Positions 34,436 to 42,994 of a DNA stretch of 64,000 bases are shown in pieces (position 1 is the stretch's first letter; each line of letters opens with the position of its first letter). The DNA is from Pontibacter aquaedesilientis (lineage in GTDB: Bacteria; Bacteroidota; Bacteroidia; Cytophagales; Hymenobacteraceae). The stretch lies in contig NZ_JACXAJ010000001.1 of the NCBI RefSeq assembly GCF_014773225.1, forward strand, positions 496,001 through 560,000. Reading direction: 5' to 3'. A program made the translations under genes and the position numbers. The notes beneath the pieces are model-generated. The model saw only the letters and a list, made by a program, of their open reading frames with translations, ran no database searches and was not told the DNA's origin.

Positions 34436-35581
34436 CTAAACTCCCTCATCTCCGGCTTCGTCCAACTGGGTTTCTTTGGCGATTTCGGGCAGTTCCTCGG
34501 TGTATATGTAGCCGCATTGGGCCGCATGTTCAGCTGCTTCCAGTGTTTCCTTTACCAGCACCATCTCCACTTCTCCTGATTCCTTAAACTCATCGAAAAT
34601 AGTAACCACCTTCCGGGTGTGCTTCTCAATGTTCACGTCGCGTATGTAAATGGCCAAGACCCTGCCCGGGTACTTACGTACAACTTCCGCATAAATTTCG
34701 GCGTCTTGCTGACCGCTGTCGCCGATCAGGATAAAGTTTAGTGTCGGATAGGTGATCAGAATATTCTCAATTTCTTTGAACTTGTGACTCATGTGGTCCG
34801 ATGAGCCGAGCTTGTTCTCGTCCAGCCCAAAGTCACGGAGCAGGAGTGGCCCCTGTGGGATCTCGTTCAGTTCCAGGAAATGGTAGAGCAGATCGTAAGT
34901 ATTCCAGGGGCTGCTGGATACATAGAAAAACGGGTTGTTACGCTTGCCATTACGGCCTAGTTGCAGCGACTTGTAGAAGGAGGAAACCCCGTGGAAAGGT
35001 ATACGGGTATGCGCATTGTTGAGCAGCACATTTCGGCCAGTCAGCAACAAATTAGTAGCACCCGTGCGCACAATGGTGTCGTCGATATCGCTTATAATGC
35101 CGTACTCGGCGTCTGGTGGCGGCACCAGCACGTATGCCTTGGTTTTTACTTCGCCCTCAGATGGCACCGGCGAATCAGTTAACTCAATGTCGATGGTGTG
35201 CCAGATGTCGTCCAGTTCGATCGGCTTCTCCGGGGCCAGGTTCAGCACAAAATAACCTTCCTCATCGGTCGTGATTTCATGTTTCTGGTTTTCGAGGCAC
35301 AGCTCTACCCGGGCGCCCGGTATCTCACGGCTATTGAAGCGTTTGTACATGTTGAGCAAGTTATCCCACAGTCTGTCATCCTTTTCTGACACCGCTATAC
35401 CTTTATCGACCAGCACACGGCCTTTTACATAGAGTCGGGTAGGGGTGCCATAACTTCGGTAGGCCATAATGTGCAAGGGCCCAAACAAGTTGAGCTTTCG
35501 GCGCAGTTGGAAGGCAAGCGTGTCAAACGTCTTTTCCGCTTTCAGCATAGCTTTGCCAGTCACGTTCTTTATCTTTTTCAT
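34436..35581 (-). CDS. App1-like phosphatase (DUF2183)
   Basis: About 381 residues from ATG 35581; an upstream in-frame ATG at 35626 would run through the terminator hairpin and is unlikely. A beta-rich N-terminal part with LENQKHEITTDEEGYFVL precedes the DUF2183 catalytic region. That region has DIDDTIVRTGATN (DxDxT, about 181), a YVSSSPWN strand and LIGDSGQQDAEIY, the HAD-type arrangement of App1 phosphatidate phosphatases. Lipid phosphatase activity is inferred. The final acidic tail ends in the spacer repeats. Confidence 0.85.
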   Translation of the reverse strand: MKKIKNVTGKAMLKAEKTFDTLAFQLRRKLNLFGPLHIMAYRSYGTPTRLYVKGRVLVDKGIAVSEKDDRLWDNLLNMYKRFNSREIPGARVELCLENQKHEITTDEEGYFVLNLAPEKPIELDDIWHTIDIELTDSPVPSEGEVKTKAYVLVPPPDAEYGIISDIDDTIVRTGATNLLLTGRNVLLNNAHTRIPFHGVSSFYKSLQLGRNGKRNNPFFYVSSSPWNTYDLLYHFLELNEIPQGPLLLRDFGLDENKLGSSDHMSHKFKEIENILITYPTLNFILIGDSGQQDAEIYAEVVRKYPGRVLAIYIRDVNIEKHTRKVVTIFDEFKESGEVEMVLVKETLEAAEHAAQCGYIYTEELPEIAKETQLDEAGDEGV

Positions 35582-35594
35582 AGTATAAGGGGGT

Positions 35595-35636
35595 GTAAAC
35601 AGAAATGCCTGCCGGTTGGCAGGCATTTCTGTTTAC
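35595..35636 (-). terminator. 19-bp perfect hairpin between M48 and App1 genes
   Basis: Arms GTAAACAGAAATGCCTGCC and GGCAGGCATTTCTGTTTAC with a 4-base loop. It covers the stop codon of the upstream M48 gene (minus strand) and ends 14 bases before the App1-like start, so it may terminate the first and also shape the leader of the second. Confidence 0.75.
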
Positions 35637-36466
35637 AGGTTAAGGCTTTTCTTCAATTCATTAAAATCAGTGTCAGGTGCCGAAGCGGTAGAGCAGCCTT
35701 TGTCTCGCGCCTGCTGCTGGATGTTCTCAATGCGATTATCAGGGTTAGGGTGCGTGCTCAGGAACTCTGGCGGATTGCTGCCCTGTGCCTGTGCGTTCAG
35801 CTTTACGAAAAAGCCGGCAGCCCCGTCGCAGGCGTAGTGCTTGGTGCCGCTCAGGTATAGAACGGATGCGTTGTCAGCTTCGGTTTCGGCGGTGCGGCTG
35901 AAGCGCAAACCTGCCAGCGTACCGGCAAGCTGTGCTGCTATTTGCTGCAGGGCGCCCGGGTTATTTCCCAAAGCCACCGATAGCAAAATGGCTATACCGT
36001 AGTCACGCTGCAGCTGCTGTATGCTGTGTCGTTTGTCGGCGTGGGCGATCTCGTGTGCCAGCACGCCGGCAAAGTGGTCTTCGTCATCCAGGAATTTGAT
36101 CAAACCAGTAAAAACATATATTTGTCCGCCCGGAGAAGCAAAGGCATTCAGCGTTTCGCGGTCATCGATTATTTTGACTGTCCAGGGAAATTCATTCTTA
36201 TACTTCACCTCACCCGAGTTCAGCACACGGTTCACAATGCGATCGAGATGGGTATAGGCTTTCTGAACGTTAGCTTTACTGCTGTTCCGCTCCAGCAGTT
36301 GTCCTTTCGCTCTGTAGGTTGAGTCTACCTGCTGCGCTACCTTTTGGCCCAGCTTGATGTCGTCCTGTGTCGAGAAAATAACGCCTTCGTTGTCCTTGCA
36401 GCTGCTAAACGCAAATACACTGATGAGGACTAATAACCAAGGTGCTGTTGTGTGGATGTACTTCAT
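35633..36466 (-). CDS. M48 family zinc metalloprotease, lipoprotein
   Basis: A 277-residue exported peptidase with lipobox AFSSC (Cys about 23). Zinc-binding HEIAHADKRHS lies near residue 138, and the third ligand near ETEADNASVLYL (about 195). Near the C-terminus PPEFLSTHPNPDNRIENIQ is the typical M48C closing motif (STHP), also present in the M48 protein at 29282 (TQTHPNPGNR). The two are about 35-40 percent alike by eye around the motifs and are probably old paralogues. Followed by the hairpin at 35595-35636. Confidence 0.93.
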   Translation of the reverse strand: MKYIHTTAPWLLVLISVFAFSSCKDNEGVIFSTQDDIKLGQKVAQQVDSTYRAKGQLLERNSSKANVQKAYTHLDRIVNRVLNSGEVKYKNEFPWTVKIIDDRETLNAFASPGGQIYVFTGLIKFLDDEDHFAGVLAHEIAHADKRHSIQQLQRDYGIAILLSVALGNNPGALQQIAAQLAGTLAGLRFSRTAETEADNASVLYLSGTKHYACDGAAGFFVKLNAQAQGSNPPEFLSTHPNPDNRIENIQQQARDKGCSTASAPDTDFNELKKSLNL

Positions 36467-36643
36467 AAATTGTGCAAAATTAATAATGTGTTTAATAGCG
36501 CCGGGTACGTTGTAACGCTCTCATTAAATACCTTGTAACCGGCTTATAAACTAGATAAAGTAAATTTTAGTATGCCCTTACGCATAAATGCAGCCATAGT
36601 TGATAGTTCATGGGCAGGTATACCGCTAATGAAAATTGGCAAT

Positions 36644-36675
36644 AAAAAAGCCCCTGAAATTCAGGGGCTTTTTTT
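36644..36675. terminator. Terminator hairpin at the 3' end of the M16 gene
   Basis: Arms AAAAAAGCCCCTGAA and TTCAGGGGCTTTTTTT. Lies just after the M16 protease stop (minus strand). The T-run on the right would also stop plus-strand transcripts. Confidence 0.88.
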
Positions 36676-36690
36676 CAAGTGTAGTATGGT

Positions 36691-39540
36691 CTATTTTACG
36701 GAGGAGGTACCAACGGAGTTGCCGTTCGTATCTAGTTCCACTACCTCGTAACTCAGTTTCTGTAGTTCTGGCAATACGGTTTTTTTATCGCCAACCACCA
36801 CAATGTGCATTTTGTCGGTCGGCAGGTGTTTGGCTGCCAGCGCATCGATCTCCTGCTTCGTGATGTTGTTGAGGATTTGCGTCTGCTTGCCTACATAGTC
36901 CTTCTTCAGGTCGTAACGCAGGATGCGACCCAGGAAGTTGGCCTTTTGACCAGGCGTTTCGTACTGGCGGGCGTCAGACTGACCGATGGAGTTTTTCATG
37001 AACTGAAGTTCCTCCTGCGTGATGCCTTTGGTTCTGAAATCGTTGATTTCTTTCATGAACTCGACCACGGACGCAGCCGTGGCATCGGCACGCACACCGG
37101 CTGAAGCCGTGTAGGGACCAGCGAAGCGACTGCCGCCGAAGCCGGAGCGGGCACCGTAGGTATAGCCTTTGTCTTCGCGCAGGTTCAGGTTGATGCGGCT
37201 GTTGAAGGCGCCGCCCAGCACAAAGTTCATCAGTGATGTTCTGTAGTACTCACCGGTCGCGTCGTATGGTAGGGCTACGTAGCCAATTCTGATCTCTGAC
37301 TGCGCAGCGTCTGGCTTGTCCACAAAGTAGATCTTGGTGGCCGCAATGGTAGGTGCTTTCACGTCGGCAGGTATAGCTACGCTTTTCTTATTCCATTTTT
37401 TCAGGAAGTCCATCTTACCGAGAATTTCCTTCTCGTTGATATCGCCCACTATCACCAGCTCAGCTCCTGTCGGGGTGTAGTTAGCGGCATAGAACTGCTT
37501 TACATCCTCCAGGGTAATGCTGCTTACCGATTCGGTCGTGCCGGAAGTAGGTATAGCCATGATGTGGTTCTCGCCATACAGCAGTTTGTTGTACACGCTG
37601 CTGGCAATAGCCGTTGGCTGTGTCGACTGGTTGGCTATACCTTCCAATTGCTGCTTCTTCAGACGCTCAAAATCATCCTGTGCAAATTTCGGACGGAACA
37701 GGCGCTCTTCGAGCAGCACCAGGGTCTTGTCGAGGTTCTTCTTCAGGGACTGCACCGTTATGTATGTGTCTTCAGTGCCAGAGCCGACGCGGATTGAACT
37801 GCCCAGTTTGTCCAGCTCGCTGGTGAATGCCTCCGAAGTGTAGTTTTCGGTATCCTCGTTAAGCAAGGACGCTGTAAGCGACGCAATGCCTGCTTTGCCT
37901 GGTGTATTGGCCAGCAAACGATGGCCACCCGGGATCGTCAGTTGCAGCGTAACCGTCGGTATCTCGTCCGACTTGGTGCCGATTACCTTCATGCCGTTTT
38001 TGAATTTCGAGGTATAGAAATTCGGAACGCTCACGGCTTTGGCCTGGCCGGCTACAGGGCGCTTGCTGCGGTCGAAGGAGTCTACTGCCTTGGTATAGCT
38101 AAGACCGCTGTAGTCCTGTGGCTGTGCTATAGAGGTGTTGGTGTCTACTGTGTAGTTGTCTGCTTTCGCAATCATATCAGACTTGCCCTTTGGCACCACA
38201 CTCAGGATAACGGCGCTTTTGCCTTTGATGTAATGGTTGTACACACGCATCACGTCAGCTTTGGAAACCGCGTTGATACGCTTAATCTCCTCTTGTAGGT
38301 AGTTAGGGTTGTTGCGGAAAGTTTCGTAAGCGGCCAGTTGCGATACTTTACCACTCACGCTCGCCATTCTGTTGATCAGGCTCGACTCGGCAGAGGCTTT
38401 GAAGCGCTGCAGATCTTCATCGGTAACGCCGCGTGTTTCGAACTCTGCGATCGACTTGCGCAGCAATTCTTCCATCTGTGCCAGGTTGTTGTTCGGGTAG
38501 GTCATCACCGTGATGCCGAACTCACCCGCCAGTTCTGAGGTGGAGTTAGATGCCGAAGCCTGAAGCGCCTTCTGCTCTTTCACGAAGTTTTTGTAGAAGA
38601 TGGAGTTTTTACCCTGACCGAGAATCTCAGCTAATATGTCCAGTGCGTGCTCGTCCTGGTGACCTGCCTCAGGCACCGGGAAGGTCATGCGCAGCATTGG
38701 GAAGCGCACGTTGTCCTCATAGGAAATGTAGCGGTCTTTGTTCAAGGTAGCTACCACGGGCTTCATGTCTTCTACGGCTGGTCCGACAGGTATAGACCCA
38801 AAGTATTTCTCTACCAATTTGACCACTTCAGACGGATTGACATCTCCACCTACGGTGATGGTCGCATTGTTAGGGCCATACCAGCGCAGGAAGAAGTTTT
38901 TCAGGTCGTTTACATTTACACGATTCAGGTCTTCGATATAACCGATCGTTGTCCAGGAATATGGGTGGCCGTGTGGGTATAGGTGCTGCGAAGTTTTCTC
39001 ATACACCAGACCATAAGGGCGGTTGTCGTAGTTCTGGCCCCGTTCGTTCTTTACGGTCTCGCGCTGCACCTCAAATTTTTTCTGAGTAACGGCGTCTAGC
39101 AAAAAGCCCATGCGGTCAGCTTCCAGCCAAAGGGCGGTTTCCAGTTGGTTGCTTGGCACCGTCTCGAAATAGTTGGTACGGTCGCGATTTGTAGTGCCGT
39201 TCAGGGTGCCACCGGCATCCGACACGATCTTGAAATGCTCTTCGTCGGCTACGTTGTCGGAGCCCTGGAACATCATGTGCTCAAAGAAGTGGGCGAATCC
39301 GGACTTGCCGACTTCTTCGCGGGCAGATCCCACGTGATAGGTAACGTCCACATGCACTACCGGATCGGAGTGATCCTCGTGCACGATCAGGGTTAGGCCA
39401 TTGGCCAGTTTGTATTTTTCGTAAGGTATAACCAGCTCATCGCTTTTCTTGGTTACCTTCTCCACGAGTTTTGTCTGTGCCTCGGCAGCACTGACCACGC
39501 TAGCCGTAAGCACTATACTCAAACCGATTTTCTGTAGCAT
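36691..39540 (-). CDS. M16 family zinc metalloprotease, two-domain
   Basis: A 949-residue exported protease with signal peptide (MLQKIGLSIVLTASVVSAAEAQ). The first M16 half has the inverted zinc motif HFFEHMMFQGSDNV (about 84) and a downstream glutamate region ENERGQNYDNRPYG, so it is probably active. The second half (from about 500) has GIASLTASLLNEDTENY where the motif would be, and is the non-catalytic partner domain. The size matches pitrilysin-like or paired PqqL-type proteins that degrade peptides in the periplasm. It contains seven AGGTATAG/CTATACCT octamers. Its leader carries the hairpin at 39551-39597. Confidence 0.93.
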   Translation of the reverse strand: MLQKIGLSIVLTASVVSAAEAQTKLVEKVTKKSDELVIPYEKYKLANGLTLIVHEDHSDPVVHVDVTYHVGSAREEVGKSGFAHFFEHMMFQGSDNVADEEHFKIVSDAGGTLNGTTNRDRTNYFETVPSNQLETALWLEADRMGFLLDAVTQKKFEVQRETVKNERGQNYDNRPYGLVYEKTSQHLYPHGHPYSWTTIGYIEDLNRVNVNDLKNFFLRWYGPNNATITVGGDVNPSEVVKLVEKYFGSIPVGPAVEDMKPVVATLNKDRYISYEDNVRFPMLRMTFPVPEAGHQDEHALDILAEILGQGKNSIFYKNFVKEQKALQASASNSTSELAGEFGITVMTYPNNNLAQMEELLRKSIAEFETRGVTDEDLQRFKASAESSLINRMASVSGKVSQLAAYETFRNNPNYLQEEIKRINAVSKADVMRVYNHYIKGKSAVILSVVPKGKSDMIAKADNYTVDTNTSIAQPQDYSGLSYTKAVDSFDRSKRPVAGQAKAVSVPNFYTSKFKNGMKVIGTKSDEIPTVTLQLTIPGGHRLLANTPGKAGIASLTASLLNEDTENYTSEAFTSELDKLGSSIRVGSGTEDTYITVQSLKKNLDKTLVLLEERLFRPKFAQDDFERLKKQQLEGIANQSTQPTAIASSVYNKLLYGENHIMAIPTSGTTESVSSITLEDVKQFYAANYTPTGAELVIVGDINEKEILGKMDFLKKWNKKSVAIPADVKAPTIAATKIYFVDKPDAAQSEIRIGYVALPYDATGEYYRTSLMNFVLGGAFNSRINLNLREDKGYTYGARSGFGGSRFAGPYTASAGVRADATAASVVEFMKEINDFRTKGITQEELQFMKNSIGQSDARQYETPGQKANFLGRILRYDLKKDYVGKQTQILNNITKQEIDALAAKHLPTDKMHIVVVGDKKTVLPELQKLSYEVVELDTNGNSVGTSSVK

Positions 39541-39550
39541 GTTAAATTGT

Positions 39551-39597
39551 TTTAGGTGTTATATTGGTCTTGTGTTAGGACCAATATAACACCTAAA
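39551..39597 (-). promoter_or_regulatory. 19-bp perfect AT-rich hairpin in the M16 leader
   Basis: Arms TTTAGGTGTTATATTGGTC and GACCAATATAACACCTAAA with a 9-base loop. It ends 10 bases before the M16 start codon and begins 33 bases after the upstream membrane-protein stop. It lacks a U-run, so it may be an attenuator, a protein-binding site or a weak terminator. Confidence 0.6.
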
Positions 39598-39630
39598 GGT
39601 TTAATGCTGCAGCAAAATATAGACGAATAC

Positions 39631-40041
39631 CTATTTTGTCTCGGCAAACACCTGTTTAGCGAACATAACGGACACTGCCAGCGTCAGCAGCGCCACCACG
39701 AGCATGGCCGTTGTGAGCAGAAAGGCCATGCCAGCGGTATGGGTTGTGTTTGCCTCCTGGGGCTGTTGCACCATGTCCAGAAGCCTGATAAAATAAGTCC
39801 CTGCACGCCATCCTAGCAGCACGGTGAGGAGTGCGGCCTCGCTAGTGCCGAGCAGATAGCCCCAGCGCTTGCGCTGGTTCAGAAAGTGCCCGGCCACCAA
39901 TGCCAGCAAACCTCCGGCTATACCTGTGATAAGAGCTGTTTGGGCCTGTTCACCGGCGATGTCTACAGCCACGGCGCCACAAGCCAGCAGAAAAACGCCA
40001 AAAAAGGCGTAGAGGTAAGAGATCTGTTTGTGTATGGTCAT
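39631..40041 (-). CDS. Four-helix membrane protein, function unknown
   Basis: A 136-residue protein with four hydrophobic helices (about 8-28, 35-53, 60-80, 100-130) and a basic RKRWG loop between helices 2 and 3. The outline resembles small Bacteroidota membrane proteins annotated only as hypothetical. It may be cotranscribed with the M16 gene 91 bases downstream, unless the intervening hairpin separates them. It contains one CTATACCT octamer. Confidence 0.7.
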   Translation of the reverse strand: MTIHKQISYLYAFFGVFLLACGAVAVDIAGEQAQTALITGIAGGLLALVAGHFLNQRKRWGYLLGTSEAALLTVLLGWRAGTYFIRLLDMVQQPQEANTTHTAGMAFLLTTAMLVVALLTLAVSVMFAKQVFAETK

Positions 40042-40179
40042 TTTTGTCTTTTTATCGGGAACAAATATAGCCGTAATTGTTGAACAGGTATAACCAGATG
40101 CCAGTACATACCTGCCTTGCCTACAACTTTTGAAAGCAAGTAAAGTATTAGGAGCAGAAGGTGCTTAAAGCCCTAACAG

Positions 40180-41247
40180 ATGACCAAAGAAGAAATACAC
40201 AATCTACATAAAGATCCAGCCCTCTCAGCTCAATGGGCAGGGTTGCGCTATACCACCGACGAAAAGCCTGGGATCACCCGCAAAAAAGCCGGAACAGGTT
40301 TCTATTACCTCAACAGCAAAGGCGAGAAAGTGACCGATGAAAAGACGCTCGAGCGCATTAAGAATCTGGTGATTCCCCCGGCCTGGTCTGATGTATGGAT
40401 TGCCAGTACAGCCCGAGGACATTTGCAGGCAACAGGCCGCGATCAGAAGGGGCGCAAGCAGTACCTATACCATACGGAGTGGCAGCATGCCCGCAACCTG
40501 ACCAAATTCGGGCGTATGATCTCCTTTGGCAAGTCGCTGCCCGACCTGCGTGAGAAGATCAGCAAAGACATTCAGTCGCGCAAACTGGACAAGCGCAAAG
40601 TCACGGCCTTGGTTTTATCGATTATGGATAATGCGCTCATCCGGATCGGCAACCGGCACTATGCCAAATCAAACAAATCCTACGGCCTTACCACGCTGCG
40701 CGACCGGCACGTGACCTTCAATGGCAGCACCGTCACCTTTTCATTTGTTGGTAAGAAAGGGGTAGAGCAGAAGATCGACCTGAAAGACAGGCGATTGGCG
40801 CAGTTGGTCAAAAAATGCAAAGACATACCGGGCTACGATCTGTTCCAGTACTACGATGAAGACGGAGACCGGCAAACACTGGAGTCTGGCGACGTAAACG
40901 ACTACCTACGCGAAGCTACTGCTCACGACTTCACGGCCAAAGATTTCAGGACCTGGGGCGGTACGGTGCGCATGGTGCAGTGCCTGGAAAGCGTGATCGA
41001 TGAAAACCCAGAACTGGAAAAGGAAAAAAGTATCAAAGAGGCGGTAAAAATGGTTGCCCATGGCTTAGGCAACACACCTACAGTCTGCAGTAAATATTAT
41101 ATCCACCCCGAAGTAGTCAACCTGTTCCGGGAAGATAAACTCCTGACTTACCTCAAGAAACACGACGCCTCTCAGTCTAAAGTCAAGCACATGACAGGTA
41201 TGGAGGAATTTGTATTGAAAATGCTGGAGAAAAGCATGAAAAGTTAG
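40180..41247 (+). CDS. DNA topoisomerase IB
   Basis: Relaxes supercoils by cutting one strand through a 3'-phosphotyrosine. The 355 residues match the bacterial poxvirus-like type. Active-site features: RIGNRHYAKSNKSYGLTTLRDRH (Arg-containing catalytic motif about 150), KDRRL, the arginine/lysine region DFRTWGGTVR (about 258), and the nucleophile tyrosine in CSKYYIHPEV (about 306). It stands alone on the plus strand and adds a third type of topoisomerase next to the ParE/ParC pair encoded at 54.6 kb. Confidence 0.92.
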   Translation: MTKEEIHNLHKDPALSAQWAGLRYTTDEKPGITRKKAGTGFYYLNSKGEKVTDEKTLERIKNLVIPPAWSDVWIASTARGHLQATGRDQKGRKQYLYHTEWQHARNLTKFGRMISFGKSLPDLREKISKDIQSRKLDKRKVTALVLSIMDNALIRIGNRHYAKSNKSYGLTTLRDRHVTFNGSTVTFSFVGKKGVEQKIDLKDRRLAQLVKKCKDIPGYDLFQYYDEDGDRQTLESGDVNDYLREATAHDFTAKDFRTWGGTVRMVQCLESVIDENPELEKEKSIKEAVKMVAHGLGNTPTVCSKYYIHPEVVNLFREDKLLTYLKKHDASQSKVKHMTGMEEFVLKMLEKSMKS

Positions 41248-41261
41248 TAAGCATTAAATTT

Positions 41262-41343
41262 AGAAAGAGTGGAAGTTAGAAAGTTGGCAATAACGAGCTA
41301 TTCAAGCACAAAACTTCCAAACTTTCTAACTTCCAAACTTTCT
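41262..41343. repeat. Convergent spacer with inverted GAAGTTAGAAAG words
   Basis: The left arm 41262-41287 and right arm 41317-41343 are reverse complements over about 24 bases with two mismatches and one indel. The right arm itself repeats CTTCCAAACTTTCTAA twice. Lies between the topoisomerase IB gene and the convergent lipoprotein gene. Confidence 0.85.
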
Positions 41344-41351
41344 AACTTAAA

Positions 41352-42947
41352 TCAGTTTCCTTCCCGATCATAGGCGTGCACGCGCACGTCACGGGTAGTG
41401 TAGTCCTTTGCCTTTCCGAACTCAATGTCGTTGCCGCGCTCGGTGTCATAAATGTGGGTATACCTGCGCCAACCTTTCACAGACGATCTATCGATGATCT
41501 CATCGGATCCCAATCCGCCGTATACCTTTACCAGTAAGCCTTCTCCCACTTCGCCCTCCAGTAGGAATACATCGTCTCCGTTCAGGCCATGCAAAGTGAT
41601 TTCTTCTGTTTCACTGGTCAGGAATATTCGCCGGTAAAGTAACCTCTCAGGTATAGCACCGCTGGCAGGTCGAGTCAGAGTCACTTCGGTGCGCTTGTCA
41701 TCCAGTCGACGCACCTGAAATATATCTTCCTGGTCTGTGCCGGCTATAGTAATTTCCTTAGCCAGAATCTCATACATTTTTTCAGCCACTTCAGGCAACT
41801 GGTCACGGCGTCTTTTCAGGTTTTGCGTCATGTCGGCACCTACCAAGGTATAGACTGTTTTGGGCAAACTCCGGACAGCCCTTTCAATCACAGCGTCTGT
41901 AAGGTTGCTTTGTAATTCCTTTGCTATTTTCTGCCAGTCCTCCCGGGTGAGCTCGTGGAGCAGGCGCTCGTCTATGAACCTGGCATTGATCATCAGTGCC
42001 TTCACATCTTTAACCTTAGGTCCGAAGGTATTGAACTTGCGGGCCATTAGTTTGCTGGTCGCCAAAAATGGTATGGCACCATCGTTCATTTTCAGGAATA
42101 CCTGATCGCGGTCCTTGGGTATTGGCTCATACCTTGTCTCGGCCCCATCCTTGTATACCGCCCAGTCCCATTGTCCTTTGTGGCGGTCCCAGTCACCGAT
42201 GAGTATGTCCAGCAGACGGGCACGGGCAAAGGAATGTTGGTTGAAGTGATGGGTATTGTATTCGTAGCGTTTGCGTAGCGCATCATCCGAGTCCTCAAAG
42301 CCGGATAAGTTCCCAAACATGGGCAGGGTGTCAGCCAGTTCTTCGAATTTTTCCTCGAGCATGTATACCTTCCCTTGCACGGATGAGGCGTACTCCCCAA
42401 ACGATGTGTCATGGGCAGGCACATAATACAGTTTGGGCGAGGTATGGAAAACCCCGGCGGCTTCGGCTAGCACCGGCACAACTACTGCGCCATAGGGGTT
42501 GGCAGAAGAAGTTTGGTCGCGGAGAATGTTGGTAACGAAAGTGGGCCGCCAGAACTTGGCTAACACCAGCACGGGGTCCTTATCGATGGAGCGGAATGCG
42601 TATAAACGGCCCAGGCTGTCTTGGAGGTGAAAGCTGCTAGTCTGAAACCCGCCACCCTTTTTAACAACCTCCATGCCTCCGTTGACACGAGACAGGTTAA
42701 AGACAGGCAATTTGACGGGTGTAGTCCAGATGTCGCGGTTGTGCCGGCCCCAGAACAGACGGTGGAACCAGTTGCGCTCATAGTGGCGGCCCGTGATTAC
42801 CCAAACGCTGTCGGGGCCAGCCGGGGCTACGTCTAGTTCTCCCGGCTGCACCAACGCGTCTTTCTGGTAAAAATCATTATCAGCGCAACTGCCCAGCAAA
42901 ATGGTAAGCGCCAGTATGAGTATGTTTCTGTAGTAAAATAGTTGCAT
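41352..42947 (-). CDS. Large lipoprotein with kinase-like catalytic motif
   Basis: A 531-residue lipoprotein (lipobox ILLGSC, Cys about 21), family not firmly recognised. In the middle, DILIGDWDRHKGQWDWAVY (about 246) followed by PIPKDRDQVF (about 274) resembles the catalytic loop and metal-binding aspartate of protein-kinase-like folds (HipA, Fam20C and CotH type). A C-terminal beta-rich region repeats GLNGDDVFLLEG and GGLGSDEII, as in short surface repeats. Similar segments occur in larger Bacteroidota proteins joined to phosphoesterase and barrel domains, which is from memory only. A secreted-kinase role is inferred. Confidence 0.55.
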   Translation of the reverse strand: MQLFYYRNILILALTILLGSCADNDFYQKDALVQPGELDVAPAGPDSVWVITGRHYERNWFHRLFWGRHNRDIWTTPVKLPVFNLSRVNGGMEVVKKGGGFQTSSFHLQDSLGRLYAFRSIDKDPVLVLAKFWRPTFVTNILRDQTSSANPYGAVVVPVLAEAAGVFHTSPKLYYVPAHDTSFGEYASSVQGKVYMLEEKFEELADTLPMFGNLSGFEDSDDALRKRYEYNTHHFNQHSFARARLLDILIGDWDRHKGQWDWAVYKDGAETRYEPIPKDRDQVFLKMNDGAIPFLATSKLMARKFNTFGPKVKDVKALMINARFIDERLLHELTREDWQKIAKELQSNLTDAVIERAVRSLPKTVYTLVGADMTQNLKRRRDQLPEVAEKMYEILAKEITIAGTDQEDIFQVRRLDDKRTEVTLTRPASGAIPERLLYRRIFLTSETEEITLHGLNGDDVFLLEGEVGEGLLVKVYGGLGSDEIIDRSSVKGWRRYTHIYDTERGNDIEFGKAKDYTTRDVRVHAYDREGN

Positions 42948-42994
42948 ATGGAGCGAATACGTTCCTTTAACGTAGCCGCTCCATAAGGTTTGCG

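Noticed and set aside
34436..35626. Upstream ATG at 35626 as start of the App1-like gene
   Set aside because: The extension would translate through the 19-bp terminator hairpin and adds a non-conserved 15-residue leader.
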